A stretch of DNA of 64,000 nucleotides from Mesotaenium endlicherianum (Eukaryota > Streptophyta > Zygnematophyceae > Zygnematales > Mesotaeniaceae). Location of the stretch: assembly GCA_009602735.1 (NCBI GenBank), contig WELA01003606.1, positions 166,187 to 230,186 on the forward strand. Direction: 5' to 3'. The notes under the pieces were generated by a model. It made no database searches. It was not told the DNA's origin and saw only the letters and a program-made list of their open reading frames with translations. The position numbers and the translations under genes were made by a program. Positions 1 to 9,428 of the stretch are shown here, piece after piece. Position 1 is the first letter of the stretch. Each line of letters opens with the position of its first letter.

Positions 1-144
1 GCGGACGACAACACTTGGGAGCCAGAGGCCAACTTGACTCATTGTAAGAGTAAGTTGAGACGTTATTTGCAGAATGCGTCGAGAACGTCGCATCTTGAGG
101 AGGGGGATGATGTAAGGTCAGAGGTTTATAAAGTGCATTTTTGA
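1..144 (+). CDS. Ty3/gypsy pol C-terminus (chromodomain), family A, partial
   Basis: The window opens inside an open frame whose first residues, DDNTWEPEANL, are the C-terminal half of a chromodomain (aromatic W, acidic E, then a helix ending RRYLQNA). Such chromodomains end the integrase of Ty3/gypsy chromoviruses and target integration to chromatin. The frame stops at TGA 142-144. A purine-rich run (about 93-110) followed by TGTAAGG at 111 marks the polypurine tract and the start of the 3' LTR, so the pol stop codon lies inside the LTR. Only the last 47 codons are visible and the 5' part lies outside the window. It is a different family from the elements that fill 2-23 kb. Confidence 0.7.
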   Translation, partial: ADDNTWEPEANLTHCKSKLRRYLQNASRTSHLEEGDDVRSEVYKVHF

Positions 145-854
145 GTTTCATGAAAGTATGATTTGATTGTATAGTAGTGTAGAGTGCATTTTTGTGGTCA
201 TTTTGATATAAAGTTCATCGAACTTGGTCAAGTATTGAGAGAATTATGGATTTCCGGAGTTTAATTAGTTTTGAGGTCGGCTGACGACTGTCCTTAATTC
301 GCGGTGAGCGCGACCGTCGGATTGACCGACAGCGTCGAGCGATCTGGCCCGTTAGATAGAACTCAAACCTTCACGTAAGTTCGGCTGACGCGGAGTGCCG
401 ACTAGGTCGATTTACCTAGAAGTTTCGGTTTAGCCTAGCGCGTCTAAGATAGAAATTTCTAGTAATGTCGATGCATGTATATGGACGTCAATTCGGCCCG
501 ACACGTCAGATTGGACTTATCTGGCTTACTCACGAATATTCTGGAAGGGACAATTTGACGAACACTTAGGAAAATCCGTAGCTTCCTCCTAGGGAGGAGC
601 ACTTAGGCAGAAAATTATAAATAGGCATAACTTCTTTGTTTCTTATCAGTTTTCACTTCTGTAAATTCCTACGGGTTTGTAATGACAAGTCCTTTTATCC
701 TACATCATTTGTGAGCAGCTTCTTGCCACTCAAAATGTCAAGTAGTTTTTCTAAGCCTTCTTAGCAATATTCCGCTGCACTCTTGAATATGATTGCAACT
801 AGCTTTGTTCCTCGTGAGTCACTACGCTTCCACTAGGGCACTCTGCCCCTTTCA
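111..854 (+). mobile_element. 3' LTR of family A Ty3/gypsy element
   Basis: The LTR begins TGTAAGGTCA directly after a polypurine tract. A TATA box (TATAAATAGG, about 616) lies where the U3/R promoter is expected. About 450 bases from 111 are repeated in reverse orientation at 1665-2122. The right end is inferred from ...CCCTTTCA at 854, immediately before family B LTR sequence begins at 857. An earlier CA at about 703 is the alternative end. Confidence 0.6.
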
Positions 855-856
855 GT

Positions 857-1266
857 GGTGGATTTGGTTAACCGAGGTCCTACCAACGTGGTTAACTCCC
901 GGGTAGGCGGTGCCATCGCACTGGCCGTTGAACAGTAAACTCATTCCATGTACATATGCTAGGCATTGCTCTCGAGTTCGACATTTGGAAACGAGGCCAA
1001 CTCTCTTGTACAGCTTATTGAGAGAGATCTGAATCCAAGGCGAGAAGCCATTGATACGCACTGTCTTCTAACCTTACTTATGTATGAGTTTACTGATTGC
1101 ATTATTGATGCTCGTTTACTTGCATTTGATTTACGAGTGTTGTTCAGTGCTAGTGTGTTGTCCTTTTGCCGTTTAATCAGTTAACTTAAAATCCATAAAG
1201 ATTACTTGCTGATATAAAGATCTTTATTAATTGTTGATCGCCTATTTGGTAAGTCGATTCATTTCA
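857..1266 (+). mobile_element. partial family B LTR, plus orientation
   Basis: This is near-identical to the reverse complement of 6004-6410 and the matching parts of 12.0-12.4 and 14.4-14.8 kb. It contains the R/U5 half of the LTR and ends ...GATTCATTTCA at 1266. The U3 half is missing. It is the only family B LTR here in plus orientation and abuts the family A LTR. Confidence 0.75.
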
Positions 1267-1655
1267 TCGTATCTACCTCCACCTGTTTCGCTGTCTCCAT
1301 TCGACCATCACGCCCTTGGACTTTCACTTGTCCTGTGCTCCAGTGCACTTGAGGGTTGGCTTTTCTCAGCCATGGTTGGCCCAATGTCACCTCTTGGTGA
1401 CCCAACTCTGCCTGCTCCTTAACTTCAGTACTCTGGTGCCCCGCTACTTCCACGTGAATAGCTTCCGTAGGTGAACCACACTTGAGTCTCTGTCCATTCG
1501 CCAAAATTGCCTCCTTAGGCTCATAATGCTTTTGCACAGGGATTCGCCACTCTTTCACCAGCTCCTAGTGCTCAAAGTTTGCACTTGCGTCACTGTCGAC
1601 CATACACTTCGCCTTATTGCCGTCGACCACTCCTTCCACGATGATAGGCTTGTCA
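1267..1655 (-). pseudogene. retropepsin (PR) fragment of a Ty3/gypsy element
   Basis: Minus-strand translation gives a degraded aspartic protease. An active-site-like segment reads MVDSDASANF, where families normally have D-S/T-G. The C-terminal part has the usual LGQPWLRKANPQVHW pattern (family form: LG..WL..HNP.IDW). An in-frame TAG sits between the two halves. It belongs to a different lineage from the family B protease at 2.6-3.3 kb. It is a dead remnant. Confidence 0.55.
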
Positions 1656-1664
1656 ACGTCTCGT

Positions 1665-2122
1665 CAAGTGTTCGTCAAATCGTCCCCTTTGGAATATTCG
1701 TGAGTAAGGCAGATCAGTCTAATCTGACGTGTCGGGCCGAATTGACGTCCACATACATGCATCGACATTACTAGAATATTCTATCTAAGACGCGCTAGGC
1801 TAAACCGAAACTTTTAGGTAAATCGACCTAGTCGGCACTCCGCGTCAGCCGAACTTACGTGAAGGTTCGAGTTCATTCAAACGGGCCAGATCGCTCGACG
1901 CTGTCGGTCAATCCGACGGTCGTGCTCACCGCGAATTAAGGACAGTCGTCAACCGACCTCAAAACTAATTAAACTTTGGAAATCCATAACTCTCTCAATA
2001 CTTGACCAAATTCGATGAACTTTCTATCAAAATGACCATAAGAATGCACTCTATACTACTACACATTCAAAACATACTTTCATGAAACTCAAAAATGCAC
2101 TTTATAAATCTATGACCTTACA
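1665..2122 (-). mobile_element. truncated family A LTR (U3 part), inverted copy
   Basis: The reverse complement matches 111-560. Its TG end (TGTAAGG on the minus strand) is at 2122, directly against reverse-transcriptase sequence of family B at 2123. The inner end breaks off at about 1665, where it joins the protease fragment. Together with 111-854 it makes an inverted repeat about 1.1 kb apart. Confidence 0.65.
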
Positions 2123-2398
2123 ATAACCACTCTTGAGATCTATCTTACTGAACAATTTAGCACCAGACAGGGTATCAAGCAAATCCTCGATTCTGGGTAA
2201 AGCATACTTATTCTTTACTATACTTCTGTTAAGAGCTCTGTAATCCACACACATCCGCATACTACTATTCTTTTTCTGAACATATAGGATGGGTGCGCCA
2301 TAAGGTGATTTACTGGGGGAAATATAACCATTTTCCTCCAGCTCTGCAATCTGTGTTTTCAACTCTTCGCTCTCCACATAAGACAAGCCATAAGTGCG
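2123..2398 (-). pseudogene. reverse transcriptase N-terminal fragment (B1)
   Basis: The frame contains the conserved start of Ty3 [15 protein letters not shown], then [11 protein letters not shown] and [10 protein letters not shown]. It is cut off before the catalytic DD box by the family A LTR at 2122. A TGA replaces the Trp codon just upstream, where copy B3 reads QPPWQRTYG. Confidence 0.75.
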
Positions 2399-3305
2399 TT
2401 GTCAGGGTGGCTGACTCCCAGGTAATAAATCAATCCTGTGATCTACTTCCCTCTTAGGGGGTAGTCCTGGAGACATATTATAAACATCATTGCACTGAGC
2501 AACGATTTTTGCAGCAGTAGGGTGCTTCGGAGGGCTTACCTTTTTCTCGACCACTTCTTCAGGTTGAGGAGGTACCTCTCTTAGCAGCAGACAGAACATT
2601 CTGTCTTCTTTCTGGTCCCAGTTTTTGGATGAACTCCATTGCATTCAGCAATTTGCATCCTCCTAGAAGCCTCTTCTTTTCCTTCATTTGCCATCCATAC
2701 AGGACAAGAGGAAGAGCACTGGTGGGTGCCCAGTGAGTCTGCCCATCACTGGCTCCTCTCACTTTAATTGTACCTCTGCTCCAACACGCTTCAGCTTGAT
2801 GACTATTAAGCCAGGACCTGCCTGGCACGAGATCATAGAAGCTAGTGTTGAATACCTCAAATGTAAGCATTTCAGTTAGAACTGCAATGCCAGAACCTAA
2901 CTGGACATCAATAAGCTTGGTTATAATTCCTCCCGGGATACTTGAGGCATCTCCAAGGAATATTTTTCTATTCCCTTGGGTGACAGTAGGCAGCCTTAGC
3001 CGCTTCACTAAGTCCTTATGGATGAAAGTATGTGACGTCCCTCCGTCAACAAATGCCCTCACCTTCCTATCTGCAATCATGCAAAGCAGTAGGATAGGGG
3101 GCACTGTCTTTTCCTGACTTTCGCATTGTTCTCCTGACTTAGCAAAGAATTGTTGGACATCAGGTGGAACAAGAGCATCCAGAGTTTGCACTCTCTGGAC
3201 GTCTATATTGCTGATGGTCTCCTTTATCTGGTTGTCAGGCATGCATAGTGAATCCAGTTCAGCAGGACCCATAATACCTGCTACGAGGGCAGCTAGTGAC
3301 GACTC
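2399..3305 (-). pseudogene. aspartic protease and linker (B1)
   Basis: The retropepsin domain carries AFVDGGTSHTFIHKDL; the active-site triad is D-G-G instead of the usual D-S/T-G, and the other two copies also have D-G-G. Further on, FYDLVPGRSWLNSHQAE is the second conserved block. A frameshift near 2640 separates this from the RT linker. The protease would process Gag-Pol in an active element. Confidence 0.7.
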
Positions 3306-3883
3306 ACTATCTCTAGCATCCTCACAGTCAGTAGACTGGATTACTGACTGTTGCTGTCTTCTAAAGGCTGGTCCTTTTCCTTGACCTTTGGAAAGTGCTT
3401 GCTAGGACACTGCTCTCTGTAGTTGCCCAGCTGCTGGCAGTGATAGCAAACAGATTTTGCTAAGGCTGGTCTCGGCTTAGTCCTACCACCACCTCTTCCA
3501 TAGTCACCTCGATAGTAACCACCTCTCCCTCTAGACTGCATAGCATTATACTCATACTCATACTCATCACCCCGATCATCCTCAGCCTGGTCTCTTTCTA
3601 TTGCAATGTAGGAACGGTGGGGCTTTTTGACAATCTTAGACACTATAGCATTACTCTGGCGCTTGTGATTGAAATGCTGCTGATCCCAGGCATCAGCATC
3701 TTGGATCAAGTCAGCCAGTTTCTCATACTTCTTTTCAGCAAAATGACCTTAGACTTCGCATTTAAAGCCATACCTGAAGTATGCTATTCTATACCGCTCT
3801 GGCAAGTCTGGCTGCTTCATCATGTTCTCCTGGAACTTTTGAGCAAACTCAGCAACTGAAGTGGTCTGCTTCACTGTCAAGGA
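3306..3883 (-). pseudogene. gag C-terminal half with zinc knuckle (B1)
   Basis: An Arg/Gly-rich stretch (RGRGGYYRGDYGRGGGR) precedes a zinc knuckle, CYHCQQLGNYREQC. The expected pattern is C-x2-C-x4-H-x4-C, but the His is replaced by Asn in this copy. The knuckle normally binds the element's RNA during packaging. The upstream half of gag is separated by the solo LTR inserted at 3884. Confidence 0.7.
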
Positions 3884-5029
3884 TGTCATGATTTATTGAG
3901 TCGAGGATGACGTATAAAACCAAGCTGTACGTGTGTGAACCATCAACCTAGGAAGATTGACTTTGCATTAACTTTACGCATCCATATATTGACCTTTTCT
4001 AGATTTCCGAGTCACCAAAGTGTAGCGCGTCGAAGCATTTTCCGAATGGCACCGGTTTCGCGTCATTTGGTTAATTATCGAGCGAGATACACGCGATCTA
4101 GTCCGCACTCCTTTCTGCACCTAGCGAAATCACACCAAATGGCCAACTTGTGACTCAATGCACCCAAAGGTGACAATGTTGACTATTCGTGATCCCAAGG
4201 ACCCCTAGCTTTGTGCGCACAAATCCGCGAGCCCTTTAGACTACATAAGTCTTGCATTCCATAGTATAAGTGCATCATTGAGGCTATAACTTGGTGACTG
4301 CATCACCTACCCCTAGAGGAAGCTTCCTCAAGTTCCAGATTCACTTTTGAGGCGCTATCTAGGTAGAACTACCCAAGGTAAGCTCCACCAATGAGAGACA
4401 CTTAGCATGTTTTACGTGCTTTGCTTTGATTGGTTTGAGTTATGCTTAGCCTATAGGAGTCCTAGTACATGCCCTGTACACATTAGTGGATATAAGAGAG
4501 CCTCCTACAGTGACTACATACATTGGATCCGCCGCATACGACGCCGGGTTTCTAGGAGTATAAGTGCTAGAGGTGTCCCTAGAGGGACATCTTCTTAGAA
4601 GTCCCATTATGCCAATTGTAAGTCACAGAGACTATCAGTAAAGCTTACACTTTTATCTCTTGTGTTTTCAGGACCACATAGTCTCTCTCTTGTGAAGGGC
4701 AAGCCTTGCTGGCTTCCAGTCACAAGAAGAACTTAACAAGTAGTGAGCAAAGTCACAGCTTATACCCTCTGCCATAGGACTACTCTTGAAGATCATGATG
4801 TGCTTCCAGAGATCTTTTGGGCCAGACTTTATTAGTTGTTTTCTTACCATATTACAGTTTTGACGTGCTCACTCTGGAGAGTACACACTCCTTAATTAAA
4901 ACATTTGACGCTTGATTGTCTTCTATCTATAAAGCCACATGTATTATAGACTTCATTACAGCAAAGCCTGCTTGCTTATTATGCATTGCTTGTGTTGATA
5001 ATACGCACCCGACCTCCTACCGCACAACA
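3884..5029. mobile_element. solo LTR-like insertion in gag of B1
   Basis: This 1,146-bp block interrupts gag relative to the uninterrupted copy at 21.7-21.85 kb. It begins TGTCATG and ends CACAACA (TG...CA), and the target tetranucleotide AGGA is present on both sides (3880-3883 and 5030-5033). It holds no coding sequence I recognise. A TATA-like TATAAAG lies at about 4928. The best reading is a solo LTR of a third family. The strand is uncertain, although the TATA position favours plus. Confidence 0.6.
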
Positions 5030-5969
5030 AGGAGATCATTGCATAGATAGCTTTCTCATACTGATTGATGACATCAAACTTCTCATGCAGTTTCTCGACA
5101 AACTCTATCCAAGTAGGGTCACCGACCTGCTGAGCCTTACGCTCTCCTTTCCAATACAGCCACCAGTCTGCTGCACTGCCTTTCAGTAGAGCACCAGTGT
5201 GCCTGACCTTCTCGCAATCTTGTAGTTCTGGGTAGTTCTCCAGCCACTGCTCAACATTAGCGAGAAACTTGATCAGGTAATACTTTTTGTTTCCCTCAGG
5301 ATTATAATCCTGGGGAGGTTTCAGCTTAGGCTTACTAGGCCCTCTGCCACCACCACCAGTGGTTTGAGAACCCAGTTGGTCTCTGTCCCGCAGCAGAGAC
5401 ATTAAGATTCTTTTGTCCTCCTGTTAAAACTGATACATGCTCGCCACTTGCGATTGCATTTGCACAAATAATGCTCCCAAATCCACACTCTGAGGTGGGA
5501 GTCTAGCAAATGCAACAGTAGCAATGGCATCCACTTGCTGAGTAGTGTCCTCAACAGTCCCTCTCGCTCCTGCAGCAGCATTTCCTGCCGCATTCAGCCG
5601 GTCACGTATTTGACCTAGGGGTACATTGATATGTACAGCAGGAGGTGGGTTCAGAACATTGGCCCTTGATGCCATAAGTTCTTCAACAGTGCGCTCGTCA
5701 GCTGGCTGTCCTTCCCTCCTTTCTGTGTCTTCAGCGGCCTTTGCTAATTGTTCAGCTTCTAATTTGGCTCTCTCCTCCTCGGCTTGCTGTGCTGCGACTG
5801 CGGCAATAGCAATTTCCTCATCTGCAACCTCTCTAGCTGCAGTATCTGCCACTGTTTCAGAATAGGTACGGGTTCCCGCTACATGGCTTTCCGCCTGGTT
5901 TTGGACATTCTCGGTATCCTGGTTCTCCATGTCTTGGGAGTTGCTTGTTTGAGACCTTGTCCCTACCAT
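5030..5969 (-). pseudogene. gag N-terminal half (B1)
   Basis: It starts MVGTRSQTSNS 22 bases after the primer-binding site. An Ala/Glu-rich helix follows, then the capsid-like block EQWLENYPELQDCEKVRHTG and SAADWWLYWKGE, typical of Ty3/gypsy Gag. A stop (TAA, about 5424) lies just before KRI-MSLLRDRDQ. The second half continues after the inserted LTR. Confidence 0.75.
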
Positions 5970-5990
5970 ACAAAGAAGACTCTGATAACT

Positions 5991-6002
5991 GCTCCGATAC
6001 CA
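5991..6002 (-). other. primer-binding site (B1)
   Basis: The minus strand reads TGGTATCGGAGC one base after the LTR end. It differs at one base from the TGGTATCAGAGC complement of plant initiator Met-tRNA used by many plant LTR retrotransposons. The same sequence recurs in copies B2 and B3. Confidence 0.75.
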
Positions 6003-6003
6003 C

Positions 6004-6705
6004 TGAAATGAATTGTCTTACCTAATAAAGATCTTTATATCAGTAAGTTATCTTTATGGATTTTCCGTTAACTGATTAAACGGCAAAAGGACAACACACT
6101 AGCAGTGGACAACACTCGTCAATCAAATGCGAGTAAACTAGCATCAACAATGCACTCAATAAACTCATACATAAGCAAGGTTAGAAGACAGTGTGTATCA
6201 ATGGCTTCTCGCCTTGGATTCAGATCTCTCTCAGTAAGCTGTACCAGAGAGTTGGCCTCGTTTTTAAATGCCGAACTCGAGAGCAACGCCTAGCATATGT
6301 ACATGGAATGAGTTTACTGTTCAACGGCCAGTGCGATGCCACCGCCTACCCGGGAGTTTACCACGTTGGTAGGACCTCGGTTAACCAAATCCACCGCCAT
6401 CTCCCATCATCCCGAATCGCCATCCATCATAGGGATGTCATCTGGCCATTCATCTTGCATACCACACTTAGATGCATATCAAGGCAGTTCGCTGCTACCG
6501 AGCACGGAAGTCAGCTAGCTGTCAAAGAATGTGTCAGCAAGCTGACTTAAGCTGACTTCAGCCTGCTGCATCCGGTTGAGTCATTAAACTGATACTAAAT
6601 ATAAAGTCCAGCAGACTGACTATTAAGTAAAGTTCAGCAGGCTGAATTTGATTTACTATTACATTTAAATGAATATTATATCTACTAATATACTGATTCA
6701 TTACA
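6004..6705 (-). mobile_element. family B LTR, shared by B1 (5') and B2 (3')
   Basis: A complete 702-bp LTR reading TGTAATGAAT...ATTCATTTCA on the minus strand. It has a primer-binding site on its low-coordinate side and a polypurine tract on its high-coordinate side, so one LTR serves two elements in an LTR-internal-LTR-internal-LTR array. Such arrays arise by unequal recombination between LTRs. Confidence 0.85.
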
Positions 6706-6720
6706 ATCCCTCCAACTTAA
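6706..6720 (-). other. 3' polypurine tract (B2)
   Basis: The minus strand reads TTAAGTTGGAGGGAT immediately before the LTR start TGTAATG. A purine run here primes plus-strand DNA synthesis. Copy B3 has nearly the same sequence at 15380-15394. Confidence 0.65.
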
Positions 6721-6817
6721 CTTGTTGTCGCCTCGACAACATTAAACTGCAGGAGTCTTTAATCAGGAAGCTGAACTTGACCCGCCTCTCCCAGTGACTG
6801 TCCCTTCAGCCTGTTGC

Positions 6818-8494
6818 CTAGGGGGTTATTCCTGGGGCTTCAGGATCAGGAGACCGAGATCTGGACCTAGATCTGGACAGCCCTCTAGGTCTGTCAGCTG
6901 GCCTTCTAAAGAACCCCGTTTGCTCTAAAGTTGGACCTCGAGGAGAACGAAGGATGGTAGCCTGCTCTTCACCCACTTGGGTGTTGATCCCCACAGAGAC
7001 AGGCATTCCAGTAGGATGCTGAAATACATTGGCAAGAGGTACATGCCCCTGGGTGGAGGGGGAGGCGGGCATACCTCTGGCCCACCCGCGTGTCCCTCTT
7101 CTGGCACCCCTGTCCTCTGGAGATTTCTGCCTATGTCTGCTGCCCAGTACAGTCAGATCAGCTTCTTCCCCTGCTTGGGCAGGTGGGCTGGGGGAGCGAG
7201 TGCGGGGTCCAGTTGCCTCCATGACGGGGATCACGTTCCAAATACCTGATCGTGGTTCTTTGGGAAGTGCCCCTGCCTGCCCCTGGGTCTCCTGAGTACC
7301 AGCTGCTGATGCTTCTCCTCTGCCTTGTTCTTCTTCTTCATCGTTTTCATCCTCCTCCTCGGAGAGAGTAGGGGTCTCGTCCACTAAGTCGTCCTGCTCC
7401 CTAGTAGACATGGAGTAGTCTACCGACCTCCCTTTCTTAGGGCGCGCTGGAGGTTGCTTGGCCTTTAGCCTGCTGATATCTATCCGGCCTGCATTCTTCG
7501 CCCATTTGACGAAGGCATGCTTTCCCTCAGAGAAGTAGTCTCTCCCCCTCCTCCTGTGCTCCTTATTCTCTGCATTCATATTGCTCAGGTAGCCATTCAG
7601 CCTGGGGTCCCAAGGGGCAATGTGAGGTGGTAGGATGAGATAGCCGTCTAGGCCATAGTGGAAGTCATCCGGTTGGGCTCGGTCACAATCCTGCTTCTTA
7701 TTTGTCACGGTCATCCACCTCCAGTCTGTTGGCTGCTGGTAGTAGTGGGGTCCGACCTCAGCCTTCCTCAGTTTACACGAGAACCAGTGGGGAGAGAACA
7801 TCTGCTGTCCTGCTTCCCTGGCCAAGTACTCCCAGCTCCTCCTCTCAACTTCATTGTAAGCTGGCAGTAATGTGAGGTAGAATACCGTATCCTTAAAGCT
7901 ATCGGGCCGCATGCTCACCATCCGGATGAGTCTCTGATCTCCCACTATTCCCGGTATGGGGACCGGCTTGTCCTCTGAATCATCTGCATGGTACCGGGCC
8001 TGCTCTGCTGTATAGCCCACCATCTTGGCATAATCTTCGTAGAGGACCACACCAGTGTGTGTCTCGATGTACCTATCCAGTGCTGCAGTTCCTTTCCTCT
8101 ATAGCAGTGTTGTCTGTTCCAGCTTGTTGATCTCTTGGGCTGCCAGCAATGCTTCCTTCAGGTTATCAAAGTTTCGGCCACCCACCACAGTATGCCTGTA
8201 AGTGGCCAAGCTGTTCTGTCTGTCCGCTACAATCTTTTTCCTTCTCTCCTCCTCTGCCGCTGCCGCTTCCTCTTGTCGTTTCTTCTGTCTCTCCTCCTCA
8301 GCTTTCCTGAGGTTTTCCGCTTCCTGATCCTTCTTCCTTTGTGCCTCTTCTGCCGCCTCTTGTTGTCTGCGGACCCTTTCTTGTTCTCTCTTGGTGAGGG
8401 ACGTCGCCGCCAGCTCCTTCTGGTATTGCTCCATTGTCCTCCCGGCTTCTTCTGCCTTGCGCTAACTGTCCTCCTTTTGTGTGGTGGGAGCCAT
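6818..8494 (-). pseudogene. ORF3, unrecognised accessory ORF of family B (copy B2)
   Basis: About 559 codons in one frame from ATG 8494 to 6818, interrupted only by TAG at 8462-8464 and 8099-8101. Layout: a charged coiled coil (roughly residues 20-110, rich in E, K, Q, R); a conserved globular middle (LYEDYAKMVGYT, IRMVSMRPDSFKDT, YNEVERRSWEYLARE, GYLILPPHIAPWDPRLNG); an acidic stretch (SEEEDENDEEEEQG); and an Arg/Ser tail (RSRSRSRSPDPE). No signal peptide or membrane segment is seen, so an envelope glycoprotein is unlikely despite the position between integrase and the 3' LTR. The ATG follows TGTACAGG, which looks like a splice acceptor. Copy B3 has a homologous, strongly diverged ORF. I do not recognise the family. 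Confidence 0.75.
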
Positions 8495-8796
8495 CCTGTA
8501 CATGAAACCAGGGCATAAGTTAGTAGGATATCGACCTTTGTCATAGGGATTGCAGGCAGGAAGTATGTTTGTATTAGTATGGTGGATTCGCTCCTGTTTA
8601 CCTTACAGGGTGATTGCTAAAAGTCGACGTAGTTGCGGTGCGCTAACATAAACGTATGAATATGTTTTAAGTTGAGTTAAGTGAAGTTAGCTCAAGGTGC
8701 TTTATGTGGGCCAGGCTGTCCCATCTGTCACTATGCTGACACTTAGGATTCACGTAACTGTCCCTTTATCGCTCTCGTTCACTAATTGTCATATAT

Positions 8797-8814
8797 TTTC
8801 CCCTCCAACTTAAA
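8797..8814 (-). other. internal polypurine-tract-like sequence (B2)
   Basis: The minus strand reads ATTTAAGTTGGAGGGGAA in the spacer between pol and ORF3. It matches the 3' polypurine tract (TTAAGTTGGAGGGAT) over 13 bases. Two similar copies occupy the same spacer in B3. Confidence 0.5.
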
Positions 8815-8861
8815 TGGAGACAGGACCGCCTGTCACCTTCCCATGTCAACTGAAATGACAG

Positions 8862-9428
8862 TTATGGAGGGGCTCCAGCCGCCCGAAGGTGGAACCGTTT
8901 CAACGCCCCTTTGGCATTGGTCAAATGGTCCTTCAATTCCCAAGTGTCCCCAGAGGCATCGTAACCCTTCCATCGAATGAGGTACTTCATGACATATTTA
9001 GACGATTGACGGATCGAGCGCGCGTCTAAAATCTCCTCAATCTCATATTCGTCAGAGTCGCCGTCCCTGACAGCGGGGACCGGTCCCGGTTGGACAGGGT
9101 ACCGACCCGTGAACAGTGTATCACCTTTGATGTATGGTTCCAGGAAGGAGACATTAAAGACCGAGTGACCCTTGTATTCGGCTGACATGTTCAGGGGTGT
9201 AAGCATTCTGACCGACACGACGCACCACCAAATATGGACCGACCCAGACAGGGCCAAGCTTTTTCTTGACCACACCAGGGAGGTACAGGTGCTGAGTGTG
9301 CAGTTTGACAAAATCGCCCTTAGAAAATGTCAGATCCCGACGGTGTTGATTAGCGTATTTTTATTGGTTTTCTTGGACTTTGTGCAGGTTTTGTTGGACT
9401 TCTGACAGGGTGTCTGCAAACTCCTTAC
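8862..9428 (-). pseudogene. integrase C-terminus with chromodomain (B2)
   Basis: After the polybasic/GPY-like part (about 9100-9300), the frame reads YEIEEILDARS, KYLIRWKGYDASGDTWEL and a short helix. This is a canonical chromodomain with its aromatic residues intact, and it places family B among the chromoviruses. A frameshift near 9190 breaks continuity with the upstream integrase. The Gag-Pol product would insert the element into chromatin carrying the recognised histone mark. Confidence 0.75.

Larger units (their letters stand above)
2123..6003 (-). mobile_element. family B Ty3/gypsy internal region, copy B1 (3'-truncated)
   Basis: Reading the minus strand from 6003: primer-binding site, gag, protease, and the first third of reverse transcriptase, then an abrupt end at 2122 against the inverted family A LTR. 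RNase H, integrase and ORF3 are absent. Its 5' LTR is 6004-6705, which is also the 3' LTR of copy B2. A foreign solo LTR (3884-5029) splits gag. Several stops and frameshifts make it non-autonomous. Confidence 0.8.

Noticed and set aside
6818-8494. An envelope glycoprotein gene at the 3' end of the retrotransposon
   Set aside because: The position fits, but the product has no signal peptide, no membrane segment and no cysteine-rich ectodomain. It is a charged coiled-coil protein with an RS tail.
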